From: Pseudomonas sp. Au-Pse12
GTDB taxonomy: Bacteria > Pseudomonadota > Gammaproteobacteria > Pseudomonadales > Pseudomonadaceae
Assembly: GCF_021341665.1 (NCBI RefSeq)
Contig: NZ_JAJTTH010000009.1
Location: 124,001-188,000 of the forward strand
Length of the DNA: 64,000 nucleotides
Direction of reading: 5' to 3'
Part shown: in pieces, positions 34,401 to 41,611 of the stretch
How positions within the stretch are numbered: the stretch's first letter is position 1
Layout: each line of letters starts with the position of its first letter
Program-made: the position numbers and the translations under genes
Notes under the pieces: model-generated
Seen by the model: only the letters and a program-made list of their open reading frames with translations
Databases searched by the model: none
Told to the model about the DNA's origin: nothing

Positions 34401-34618
34401 CTCAGGGAGCGCTCGTAGGTGTAGATCACCCGCCCGGCCATGGCGTCCGGCGACAGGCCGTTGTACTGCCAGACCACCGCCACCACCGGAATGCCGATGT
34501 CGGGGAATACATCGGTGGGGGTACGCAGGGCCGTCAGGGGCCCGATGATGCAGATGAATATCGCCAGCACGATAAACGTGTAGGGCTTGAGCAGTGCGGT
34601 CTTGACCAGCCCGAGCAT
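31397..34618 (-). CDS. RND efflux transporter permease
   Basis: This 1073-residue inner-membrane pump has the RND 12-helix plan: one helix near the N-terminus, a large periplasmic loop, six helices (about 335-540), a second loop and five C-terminal helices. The proton-relay Asp pair is present in LAVGILVDDATVTIEN. GGAGG lies 8 nt before the ATG at 34618. It looks more like the heavy-metal/NolG-type and 'other' RND pumps than AcrB, but I cannot assign a substrate. No regulator gene adjoins it. Confidence 0.92.
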   Translation of the reverse strand: MLGLVKTALLKPYTFIVLAIFICIIGPLTALRTPTDVFPDIGIPVVAVVWQYNGLSPDAMAGRVIYTYERSLSTTVNDIEHIESQSLPGMGIVKIFFQPGVDIRTANAQVTAVSQTVLKQMPPGITPPLILNYSASTVPILQMAFSSPTLSEAKIRDLVQNNIRLPLSALPGLAMPTPMGGKQRQITLDLDPQALAAKGLSAQDVGNALAAQNQIIPVGTAKLGSDEYTVLLNNSPTAIEELNDLPIKTVDGALITIGQVAHVRDGSPPQTNIVRVDGRRAVLMPALKNGNISTLSIVDGIRQMLPRINETLPPALKTSLLGDASVFVKQSVGSVAREGIIAALLTSAMILLFLGSWRSTLIIAASIPLAVLSAIALLAVSGQTLNVMTLGGLALAVGILVDDATVTIENINWHLEQGKAVQDAILDGAKQIVGPAFVSLLCICIVFVPMFLLQGIAGYLFRPMALAVIFAMASSFILSRTLVPTLAMYLLKPHAPEAGPGHHPEDAFINHHEGEQHAQPRSALVRGLLAFQQGFEARFSNIRDTYHGLLQLALGRRKSFILGFLACVLASFALLPSLGQDFFPATDAGALALHVRLPLGTRIEESAAAFDRIEARIREVIPPEQLDSIIDNIGIPLSGIDMAYSNSGTIGPQDGDIQVTLKPGHAPSADYVKQLRQALPESFPGSQFAFLPADISSQILNFGAPAPLDVKISGPDTEANRAFALELQRRLQHVPGIADLRIQQSTGYPSLQVKVDRLRANGLGITERDVTNSMVASLAGSSQVAPTFWLNPKNGVSYSIVAATPQYRLDSLPALEALPVTGSNGQSQILGGLADISRVESPAVVSHYNIQPTLDLYANVQGRDLGAVAHDMQKVLDDAAALRPKGATVSLHGQIDALHQAFSGLSLGLLGAVVLIYLLIVVNFQSWVDPFVIITALPAALAGIVWMLFLSGTALSVPALTGAILCMGVATANSILVVSFCRERLAEHGDALKAALEAGYTRFRPVCMTALAMIIGMLPLALSEEQNAPLGRAVIGGLLLATVATLIFVPVVFSLVHGRRPQSAVAGENTHVA

Positions 34619-34848
34619 GCCGAAAACCTCCGAGGGAGTGGGATTGCAAACCTCGGCAGCCTGCAGCGACCCACCTAACACGCGGCTTTCAGCCAGGTGA
34701 AGGAAGTTTTAGCTAAGGCCTGTATTTCCTTTCATGTGGATTCATTTGTTCTCGCGCCGGGGCCTCTACAAGCTTGATGGCCATCGACGCAGCCGATTTT
34801 TTTCCGGCCGGCGTCGCACCTGTTTCTGTCACTTGCGAGGTTTTTTTC

Positions 34849-35253
34849 ATGTCCCTCAAACCGCTGTTGCTGCTGCCGGGCCTGGGCCTGGCGTGCCTGC
34901 TCTCGGCCTGTGCCGGGCCCGTGCCCAAGGCCGATCCGCAGCAGGCCTGGATCGATCTTTCCGAAGAATCCCCCAACGACTTGCTGGCCGACAGCGTCGA
35001 CGGCCAGCGCTTGAGCGACGGCCGTTATTTCCAGGTCAGCCCGGGCCAGCACCGCTTGCAGATGGCCCTGTTGCAAGGGGCCAACGGCAACTCGGCGCAG
35101 CCCGAGTGCCTGGGACGCCTGGACTACACAGGGTTCCAGGCGGGCGGGCATTACCGGTTGGTGGAGTCGAGCCAGGGCCAGGACGTGAGCGCGGCGCTGC
35201 TGGATGACCAGGGCCGGCCAGTGGCCCGGAGCCAGCCTTTCAATTGCCTGTAA
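34849..35253 (+). CDS. small lipoprotein, paralogue A
   Basis: This is a 134-residue predicted lipoprotein. Its signal peptide ends GLACLLSAC (lipobox LSAC, Cys about 20), followed by AGPVPKADPQQAWIDL. It shares with the next gene AWI-L-EE-PNDL-A--VDG, DGRYFQV-PG-HRL, HYRLVESS and a C-terminal F(N)C. GAGG is 8 nt before the ATG at 34849. Two Cys (PECLGRL, FNCL) may form a disulfide. The family is not recognised. Confidence 0.8.
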   Translation: MSLKPLLLLPGLGLACLLSACAGPVPKADPQQAWIDLSEESPNDLLADSVDGQRLSDGRYFQVSPGQHRLQMALLQGANGNSAQPECLGRLDYTGFQAGGHYRLVESSQGQDVSAALLDDQGRPVARSQPFNCL

Positions 35254-35285
35254 CCCCCTTTTTTTGACTGCCGAGGTACTGCGTC

Positions 35286-35696
35286 ATGACATTTAAACCG
35301 CTGCTGCTGATTCCTGCCCTGGGCCTGGTGGCCCTGCTCTCTGCTTGTGCTGGCCCCATGCCCCAGCCCGACCCCGGCGAGGCCTGGATCGGCCTGCAGG
35401 AAGAGGCGCCCAACGACCTGATGGCCGAACGGGTGGACGGGCACAAGGTCGATGATGGGCGTTATTTCCAGGTCAAGCCCGGTGCTCACCGCCTGGACGT
35501 GACCCTGTTTGAAGAGAACGTCGGTGATGCCAACCAGCAAGATTGCAATGGCCATCTCAGCTACGGCGGCTTCAAGGCCGGTGAGCATTACAGACTGGTG
35601 GAGTCGAGCCTGGGGACCGCGGTATCGGCGCGTTTGTATGACGCCCAGGGCAGGCAGGTGGCCAGTACCCACGACTTCAATTGCATGCCCGGCTGA
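35286..35696 (+). CDS. small lipoprotein, paralogue B
   Basis: This 136-residue tandem paralogue of the preceding gene begins 33 bp downstream. Its signal peptide ends ALLSAC and the mature part starts AGPMPQPDPGEAWIGL. The shared core motifs (PNDLMAERVDG, DGRYFQVKPGAHRL, EHYRLVESS) point to a recent duplication. GAGG sits about 9 nt before the ATG. It is likely co-transcribed with paralogue A. Function unknown. Confidence 0.8.
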   Translation: MTFKPLLLIPALGLVALLSACAGPMPQPDPGEAWIGLQEEAPNDLMAERVDGHKVDDGRYFQVKPGAHRLDVTLFEENVGDANQQDCNGHLSYGGFKAGEHYRLVESSLGTAVSARLYDAQGRQVASTHDFNCMPG

Positions 35697-35819
35697 CAGG
35701 CCTGTTTGCGTCGCTGAAATCAGGACATTTCGCTCAAGGGAAAGAGACCGGGCTGACTACAGGTTCAAGGTGAGCCACGGGATGATAGAGGCCTGTCTCC
35801 AGCCAACCGAGCGTTCTCT

Positions 35820-36836
35820 ATGAAGCCTGATGCGCAAGCGGCAATCACCTCCACCGATGTGGCATTCAGCGAAGTGGCGCACATGATCAGCACTGCGCGC
35901 CAGCGGGCGGTGCGAGCGGTGAATAGCCAATTGGTGGAACTGTATTGGCAGGTCGGGGCCTATATCAGCCGCAAGATCGAGGCGGCGGAGTGGGGCGATG
36001 GCGTGGTCCAGCAATTGGCGGATTACCTGGCGCGGCAGCAGCCGGGGCTGCGGGGGTTTACCCGGCGTAACCTGTTCCGCATGCGTCAGTTCTATGAGGT
36101 CTATCGAGGGGAGGAGAAAGTGTCAGCAGTGCTGACACAATTACCCTGGACCCAGAACCTGATCATTCTTGCGCAAGGTAAATGCGCGCAAGAGCGCGAG
36201 TTTTATCTGCGCATGGCCATTCAGGAGCAGTGGTCGACCCGCGAGTTGGAACGGCAGATCAAATCCGCCCTGTTCGAACGCACGCTGACCCACCCGGCCA
36301 ATGCCACGGCCACCTTGAAACAGGCCCGTCCCGAGGCCCTGAAGGTCTTCAAGGATGCCTACATGGTGGAGTTTCTCGACCTGCCCCCGGGGCATGACGA
36401 GGCCGACCTGCATCAGGGGCTGGTGCGTCAACTCAAGGATTTTCTGATCGAGATGGGCCGCGACTTCTGCTTTGTCGCTTCGGGCTACCCCTTGCAGGTT
36501 GGCGGGCGCGATTTCGTTCTGGATCTGCTGCTGTTCCATCGCGGGTTGAATTGCCTGGTGGCCGTTGAACTCAAGGTGGGGCGCTTCGAGCCGGAGTACC
36601 TGGGCAAGCTGGACTTCTACCTGGAGGCCCTGGATCGCCAGGTGCGCAAACCCCACGAAAACCCGGCCCTGGGCGTGTTGCTCTGTGCCAGCAAGGATGA
36701 CGAGGTGGTGGAATATGCCCTCAACCGTTCACTGTCACCGGCGTTGATCGCCGAGTACCGGACCCAGTTGCCGGACAAGCAACTGCTGCAGGCCAAGCTG
36801 CAGGAGTTCTATGCCCTGGACACGCAGGCGCGGTGA
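35820..36836 (+). CDS. DUF1016/YhcG-family PD-(D/E)XK nuclease
   Basis: This 338-residue protein has an N-terminal DUF1016_N helical domain (about 15-165; VNSQLVELYWQVGAYIS, FTRRNLFRMRQFYEVY, LPWTQNLIIL). A C-terminal nuclease domain follows, in which GGRDFVLDLLLFHRGLNCLVAVELKVG gives the D...ExK active site. Length and layout match E. coli YhcG, a predicted nuclease often found near mobile or defence genes. No partner gene is adjacent. The ATG is preceded only by a weak GAG. Its role is unknown. Confidence 0.9.
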   Translation: MKPDAQAAITSTDVAFSEVAHMISTARQRAVRAVNSQLVELYWQVGAYISRKIEAAEWGDGVVQQLADYLARQQPGLRGFTRRNLFRMRQFYEVYRGEEKVSAVLTQLPWTQNLIILAQGKCAQEREFYLRMAIQEQWSTRELERQIKSALFERTLTHPANATATLKQARPEALKVFKDAYMVEFLDLPPGHDEADLHQGLVRQLKDFLIEMGRDFCFVASGYPLQVGGRDFVLDLLLFHRGLNCLVAVELKVGRFEPEYLGKLDFYLEALDRQVRKPHENPALGVLLCASKDDEVVEYALNRSLSPALIAEYRTQLPDKQLLQAKLQEFYALDTQAR

Positions 36837-36909
36837 GTCGGGCGGCCATTGTGTCCGGGGCTGCACCGCCCTGGTGAGTCGAATGCGCACTCAGGCGCGG
36901 CCCCCAGGC

Positions 36910-37248
36910 TTATTCCGGTTCGCTGCCGAACCAGTCGGCCAGGCGTGCGCTGGCTTGCTCCTTGACTTCGGCGTTGATGTGGGCGGCCACGGCCACCACC
37001 GAGCCGGCCAGCAGCCCAAGGTCATCCGCGTACCCGACCCCGGGGATCAGGTCGGGGATGATGTCCACGGGCAGCACGAAGTAGCCCAGGGCAGCGTAGA
37101 TGGTGGTCTTGGCCCAGATCGGGGTTTGCGGTCGTTGCGCGGCGTAGTAGAGCCACAGGGATTTCTGGATCAAGGCCCGGCCGATGCGTGAGGCGCAGCG
37201 GCCGATCTTGCGCCAGAGGCAGAGTTCAAGGGACTGGGTGGTGGACAT
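36910..37248 (-). CDS. YkvA/DUF1232-family membrane protein
   Basis: This 112-residue protein carries the DUF1232 signature YFVLPVDIIPDLIPGVGYADDLGLLAG (about 56-82). The ATG at 37248 has AGGAG 7 nt upstream (MSTTQSLELCLWRKIG). Function is unknown in the family. It sits between the DUF1016 nuclease and the sulfur-transport genes with no clear link to either. Confidence 0.88.
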   Translation of the reverse strand: MSTTQSLELCLWRKIGRCASRIGRALIQKSLWLYYAAQRPQTPIWAKTTIYAALGYFVLPVDIIPDLIPGVGYADDLGLLAGSVVAVAAHINAEVKEQASARLADWFGSEPE

Positions 37249-37351
37249 GGCGCACTCCTGGGGGATACAGGTCCAGGTCATGGTCGCCACCCGCGCGGTG
37301 GACCGGCAGAGGTCAATGTTTCCCCGGTGGTTTCCCTCGTAGCAGTGCCGC

Positions 37352-37771
37352 TCAGGGCTGCCGACGGGCCTCCAGGCGCTGGAACAGCAGCATGCCCAGG
37401 AGCATGGCCAGGACGAACACCCAGGCTTGCCAGTGGCCGCCCGGCAACAGCACCAGGGCCGGTCCCGGGCAGATCCCGGCAATGCCCCAGCCGATGCCGA
37501 ACAGCAGGCTGCCGCCGATCAGGCGTCGATCGACGCTGCGCTTGGCGGGGATCTGCATGGGCGCTCCGAGCACTGAGCGCGAGCGGCCCATGGCCCAATG
37601 GAAGGGCCACCAGGCCACCGCGATGGCGCCGAGCATCACCAGCGCCAGGGACGGGTCCCAGGTGCCGGCCAGGTCGAGAAAACCCAGGACCTTGGCCGGG
37701 TTGGCCATGCCTGCCAGCAGCAGGCCGATGCCGAACAGCAGGCCGGCAAAAAATGCGCTGAGTTTTCTCAT
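37352..37771 (-). CDS. DUF6691/YeeE-YedE half-transporter, C-terminal-type half
   Basis: This 139-residue membrane protein has about 4 hydrophobic segments and the motifs GMANPAKVLGFLDLAGTWDPSLALVM and GIGWGIAGICPGPALV. It corresponds to one half of the sulfur-transport YeeE/YedE family (PmpB-like). Its ATG overlaps the stop of the partner half by 4 bp, so the two are coupled and probably form one complex. Thiosulfate or another sulfur species is the likely cargo, since the operon holds SQR and persulfide dioxygenase genes. Confidence 0.88.
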   Translation of the reverse strand: MRKLSAFFAGLLFGIGLLLAGMANPAKVLGFLDLAGTWDPSLALVMLGAIAVAWWPFHWAMGRSRSVLGAPMQIPAKRSVDRRLIGGSLLFGIGWGIAGICPGPALVLLPGGHWQAWVFVLAMLLGMLLFQRLEARRQP

Positions 37772-38208
37772 GGCAGCAGCCCCAGTCCGTGGCGCAATAC
37801 CCAGACCGTGGCGAAGCCGGTGCCCATGAAGCACAGGGTGGCGACGAGTGAACGTGGCGACAGCCGGGAAATGCCGCAGACCCCGTGGCCGCTGGTGCAA
37901 CCGGCGCCATAGCGGGTGCCGATGCCCACCAGCAGGCCGGCGCTGATCAGGCCGAGCAGGCCGCCCTGGAACTCGGCGACGGGCAGGGCGTGAAACAGGC
38001 CCCAGAGCAGGGGCGCCAGCAACAGCCCGAGGATGAACAGGGCTTTTTCGCCCCAACCTTCGCTGCCCGGTTGCAGCAGGCTGCCGAGCAGGCCGCTGAT
38101 TCCGGCGATGCGCCCGTTGGCGACGATCAGCAGCCCGGCCGCGAGGCCGATCAACGCGCCTCCGGCCAGGGCCGAGCCCGGGGTGAAATGTACGGCATCA
38201 AAGAGCAT
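37768..38208 (-). CDS. YeeE/YedE half-transporter, N-terminal-type half
   Basis: This 146-residue membrane protein has about 4 hydrophobic segments. The conserved GTRYGAGCTSGHGVCGISRLS (about 95-115) holds the two Cys that in full-length YeeE relay thiosulfate through the membrane. It is PmpA-like and coupled to the following half (ATGA overlap). The start is the ATG at 38208. A REP-like block of 135 bp separates it from the upstream TauE-type gene, so it may be the distal part of the same operon or have its own promoter. Confidence 0.88.
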   Translation of the reverse strand: MLFDAVHFTPGSALAGGALIGLAAGLLIVANGRIAGISGLLGSLLQPGSEGWGEKALFILGLLLAPLLWGLFHALPVAEFQGGLLGLISAGLLVGIGTRYGAGCTSGHGVCGISRLSPRSLVATLCFMGTGFATVWVLRHGLGLLP

Positions 38209-38251
38209 ATCGATTTCCTCTGCATGGCCCTGTTATTCCACCTTGGAAGCG

Positions 38252-38338
38252 CAGCGTCGGTGGCGACGTCTTCGCTGGCAAGCCAGCGGCTAAAGGTGCT
38301 GTGTACCCGTTGTTGTGGGAGCCGGCTGACCGGCGAAA
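38252..38338. repeat. REP pair
   Basis: CTTCGCTGGCAAGCCAGCGGC and the inverted, imperfect GTGGGAGCCGGCTGACCGGCGAA lie between the TauE-type and YeeE-half genes. Confidence 0.65.
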
Positions 38339-38343
38339 GGGCC

Positions 38344-39171
38344 TCAATGGGACAGCCAGCCCAGGGCCCCGCCCGCCAGCAGCAGCGCCGCGAGCATGCC
38401 GGTGACGGCGAACAGTTGTTGCAGGCGCGGCCCGGCCAGGTGGCTGGCCACCTGCCGGCCCAGCACCAGGCCCACTACCGCGCCCAGGGCAAAGGGCGCG
38501 CCCACCGCCCAGTGCATCACCCCGCTGAGGCTGGCGGTGATCACGCTGCCCAGGGACACCAGGGCAATCACCGCCAATGAGGTGGCGACGATGCTCTTGC
38601 TGTCCAGGTTGGTGTAGCGGCTCAGGGCCGGGATGATCACGAAGCCGCCGCCCACGCCGAGCAACCCCGACAGCAGCCCCGAGAGCATGCCGGTGAAGGT
38701 CAATGCCCGGGCGCAGGGCAGGGTCCAGCGCAGGCGACCCTGGGCCGGGTTGAGCACGCAGGGCAGGAACGCCGGACGCGGCGCCGCCTGGCCCTGTTTC
38801 AATTCCAGGCTGGCCTTGCGCAGGATGCGCCCGCAGGCATACAGCAGCACCAGGGAAAACAGCAGCGCCAGGGGCAGGTTGGGCAGGCGGTGGGCCAGCC
38901 ACAGCCCCAGCGGCGCCATGAGGATGCCGATGCTGGCGACGAACCCCGCCGCGCGGTAGCGCACGATGCCCTGGCGCAAGCCCAGCACCGCGCCGACGCT
39001 GGCGGCCAGGCCCACCGCCAGCAGGCCGATAGGGGCAGCCTCGACCATGCTCAGGCCCAGGCCGAAGACCAGCAGCGGCACCGCGAGAATGCCGCCGCCG
39101 GCTCCAGTCAGCGCCAGGATCGCGCCAATGACCGCCCCCAGCCCGGCGCCCAAAAGACTGTGTTCGTTCAT
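38344..39171 (-). CDS. TauE/SafE-family sulfite/sulfonate exporter
   Basis: This 275-residue membrane protein has about 8 hydrophobic segments and the paired family motifs ALTGAGGGILAVPLLVFGLGL (about 15-35) and LLGVGGGFVIIPALSRYTNL (about 180-199). It should export sulfite or thiosulfate formed by persulfide oxidation. The ATG at 39171 overlaps the SQR stop by 4 bp, showing translational coupling. This is part of the sulfane-sulfur operon running from 41360 to about 37352. Confidence 0.9.
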   Translation of the reverse strand: MNEHSLLGAGLGAVIGAILALTGAGGGILAVPLLVFGLGLSMVEAAPIGLLAVGLAASVGAVLGLRQGIVRYRAAGFVASIGILMAPLGLWLAHRLPNLPLALLFSLVLLYACGRILRKASLELKQGQAAPRPAFLPCVLNPAQGRLRWTLPCARALTFTGMLSGLLSGLLGVGGGFVIIPALSRYTNLDSKSIVATSLAVIALVSLGSVITASLSGVMHWAVGAPFALGAVVGLVLGRQVASHLAGPRLQQLFAVTGMLAALLLAGGALGWLSH

Positions 39172-40445
39172 GCTTTCGGGGTGTCCGTGGCCAGGGTCGG
39201 TTGCGCCAGCCATTCATGGCCCTTGAGCATGCCGCGCCAGTACAGCGGCGGCAGAATCCGTTCCTTCAGCCACCAGGCGCGGCGGGTCGGCTGGCGGCCG
39301 TCCAGCAGCCAGCGCGGAAAGCTCGGCGCCAGCTTGCCACCGTAGGTGAATTCGGCGAGGACGATCTTGCCCCGTTCCACGGTCAGCGGGCAGGAACCGT
39401 AGCCGTCATAGGCGGCCAGCCGGGTCAGGCGCTTGAGGGCCACCAGCACGTTGTTGGCCACCACCGGCGCCTGCTTGCGCGCCGCGGCGGCGGTCTTGGC
39501 GTTGCTGGTGTTGGTGGCGTCGCCCAGGCCGTGGATGTTGACGAACCGCGTGTGGCGCAGGCTGTGGGGATCGACGTCGATCCAGCCGGCGGCGTCCGCC
39601 AGCGGGCTGTGGCGGATGAAGTCCGGAGCGCATTGCGGTGGCACCACGTGCAGCAGGTCGAAGGCGCGCTCCAGGGTTTCCTGGCGGCCGTCGGCCAGGG
39701 TGCGAACGAAGGTCGCGCGCTGCGCCGGGCCGTTCACCGCCACCAGGTTGTGGCCGAAATCCAGCTCGATGGCGTACTTCTTCACGTATTCCATCAGCGC
39801 CGGCACATAGTCGGCCACGCCGAACAGCACGCCGCCGGCATTCAGGAAGCGCGGCTTGATCGCCCCCAGGCGCCCGTGGCGCAGCCAGTGGTCGCAGGAC
39901 AGGTACATGGCCTTCTGCGGCGCCCCGGCGCACTTGATCGGCATGGGCGGCTGGCTGAACAGCGCCTCGCCCTGTTGCAGCTGCTGCACCCGTTGCCAGG
40001 TGTAGGGCGCCAGGTCGTAGCGGTAGTTGGAGGTTACGCCGTGGTTGCCCAGGGCCTGGGGCAGGCCGTCGATGGCCGCCCAGTCGAGCTTGAGCCCGGG
40101 GCAGACGATCAACTGGTCGTAGGCCAGCACGTGGCCGTTGTCCAGTACCAGGGCATTGTGTTGCGGCTCGAACTGGCTGACCGCGTGCTGGATCCATTTG
40201 ACGCCCTGGGGAATCAGCTCGGCCATGGTCCGCTCGGTGGACGCGGCGCTGAATACCCCTGCGCCCACCAGGGTCCAGCCGGGTTGGTAGTAGTGGTGCT
40301 TGGCGGGGTCGATGAGGGCCACGTCCAGGTGCGGATCGCGGGTCAAGAGGCTGGCGGCAACGGCGATGCCGGCGGCACCGCCACCGACGATCAGCACCTG
40401 GTGGCTGCCGTCGACGGGGCGCAGGGCCGGGTTGAAGGGACGCAT
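39168..40445 (-). CDS. sqr: sulfide:quinone oxidoreductase
   Basis: This 425-residue flavoprotein oxidises H2S to polysulfide and passes electrons to quinone at the inner membrane. The FAD Rossmann motif is VLIVGGGAAGIAVA (about 17-30). Redox cysteines are visible at Cys172 (IKCAGAPQKAMYLSC) and Cys352 (GYGSCPLTV), the pattern of type II SQRs, and GLGDATNTSNAKTAAA is the C-terminal FAD motif. The gene is 30 bp downstream of the persulfide dioxygenase-like gene and overlaps the TauE gene. Confidence 0.93.
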   Translation of the reverse strand: MRPFNPALRPVDGSHQVLIVGGGAAGIAVAASLLTRDPHLDVALIDPAKHHYYQPGWTLVGAGVFSAASTERTMAELIPQGVKWIQHAVSQFEPQHNALVLDNGHVLAYDQLIVCPGLKLDWAAIDGLPQALGNHGVTSNYRYDLAPYTWQRVQQLQQGEALFSQPPMPIKCAGAPQKAMYLSCDHWLRHGRLGAIKPRFLNAGGVLFGVADYVPALMEYVKKYAIELDFGHNLVAVNGPAQRATFVRTLADGRQETLERAFDLLHVVPPQCAPDFIRHSPLADAAGWIDVDPHSLRHTRFVNIHGLGDATNTSNAKTAAAARKQAPVVANNVLVALKRLTRLAAYDGYGSCPLTVERGKIVLAEFTYGGKLAPSFPRWLLDGRQPTRRAWWLKERILPPLYWRGMLKGHEWLAQPTLATDTPKA

Positions 40446-40475
40446 GGCAAGGTCTCCGTGTGGAGTCAGTAATAG

Positions 40476-41360
40476 TTATAGGGTGTTCAGGGGAATCTTC
40501 AGGTAGCTCACGCCGTTGTCTTCGGGCTCGGGAAAGTGCCCGCTGCGCATGTTGACCTGCACCGAAGGCAGGATCAGCACCGGCATGTCGAGGGTCGCGT
40601 CGCGGGCTTCGCGCATCTTCACGAAGCTGTCTTCGTCGATGCCCTGATGGATGTGGATGTTGTTGGCGCGCTGCTCGGCGACGGTGGTCATGTATTGCAG
40701 TTCGCGGCCGTTGGGCAGGTAGTCGTGGCACATGAACAGCCGGGTCTGCGGGGGCAGGGCGAGGATCTTGCCGATCGAGCGATACAGGGTCCGCGCATCG
40801 GCTCCGGGGAAGTCGCAGCGGGCGGTGCCGTAGTCGGGCATGAACAGGGTATCGCCGACAAAGGCCACGCACTCGTCGCCGACCTGCACCAGGTAGGTCA
40901 TGCAGGCCGGGGTGTGCCCCGGGGTGTGCAGGGCGCGGGCGCCGAGGCCGCCGATGGCGAACTCGGCGCCGTCTTCCAGCAGCACGTCGAACTGACTGCC
41001 GTCGCGGGCAAAGGCCGGGGCCTCGTTGAACAGCGCGGCAAAGACTTTCTGCACCCGGGTGATCTGATTGCCGATGGCCACCTGGGCCCCCAGCTGGTCC
41101 TTGAGGTAGGCCGCGGCGGACAGGTGGTCGGCGTGCACGTGGGTTTCCAGGATCCAGTCGACCCGGGCTTCCAGCTCGCGCACCCGAGCGATCAGGCGGT
41201 CGGCGGAGTCGGTGCGGGTGCGGCCGGATTTCGGGTCGTAGTCCAGCACGCTGTCGATCAGCGCGCAGCGGCGGCTGGCCTGGTCCATCACCAGGTAGCT
41301 GATGGTCCAGGTCTGACTGTCGAAAAAAGCTTCTACACGCAGCGTGTCGCTGATGATCAT
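40476..41360 (-). CDS. persulfide dioxygenase-like MBL-fold protein
   Basis: This 294-residue metallo-beta-lactamase-fold enzyme has the iron-binding THVHADHLS (His74, His76, Asp78, His79), HTPGHTPACMTYLV, and VGDTLFMPD. It resembles ETHE1/Blh-type persulfide dioxygenases, which convert glutathione persulfide to sulfite. No rhodanese domain is fused. The ATG at 41360 has GGAG 6-7 nt upstream. It is the first gene of the SQR operon, behind a sigma-54-type promoter facing the FisR-like activator. Confidence 0.9.
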   Translation of the reverse strand: MIISDTLRVEAFFDSQTWTISYLVMDQASRRCALIDSVLDYDPKSGRTRTDSADRLIARVRELEARVDWILETHVHADHLSAAAYLKDQLGAQVAIGNQITRVQKVFAALFNEAPAFARDGSQFDVLLEDGAEFAIGGLGARALHTPGHTPACMTYLVQVGDECVAFVGDTLFMPDYGTARCDFPGADARTLYRSIGKILALPPQTRLFMCHDYLPNGRELQYMTTVAEQRANNIHIHQGIDEDSFVKMREARDATLDMPVLILPSVQVNMRSGHFPEPEDNGVSYLKIPLNTL

Positions 41361-41418
41361 GGGGCACTCCAGGCAATGAAGGTGAGGGCAGTCTGCGCTG
41401 TCGCTCGTCCCTTGGACT

Positions 41419-41435
41419 GTCAATAAACGTGCCAA
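41419..41435 (-). promoter_or_regulatory. sigma-54 (-24/-12) promoter of the persulfide-oxidation operon
   Basis: On the minus strand TTGGCACGTTTATTGAC matches the sigma-54 consensus TTGGCACG-N4-TTGCW except for A in place of C in the -12 GC. Transcription would begin near 41406, about 45 nt before the operon's first ATG. A sigma-54 activator gene lies divergently next door. Confidence 0.8.
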
Positions 41436-41500
41436 CCTCAAATACCCGGATTGGCCACCTGTTCATTGAAGTAGAAGGCCGCAGAGGTTGCCATCAGGCG

Positions 41501-41564
41501 TTTTCTGCCGCGACTGCCAGCGTCATTTGGCAGTGGTATGGCAGCCTGTGGCAGAAAATGGCAG
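41501..41564. promoter_or_regulatory. phased TGGCAG array, candidate enhancer (UAS) for the FisR-like activator
   Basis: TGGCAG occurs at 41528, 41539, 41549 and 41559, i.e. every 10-11 bp. Inverted half-sites CTGCCA (41514) and CTGCCG (41505) precede it. ACTGCCA-N8-TGGCAGT and TTTTCTGCC...GGCAGAAAA are inverted pairs. The array lies about 70-140 bp upstream of the sigma-54 promoter, the usual enhancer distance, and also ahead of the activator's own start. Confidence 0.6.
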
Positions 41565-41611
41565 AAAGCCGCGGCGTGCTTTAAGCTGCCGCCACTGCCC
41601 CGGAGTTGCCC

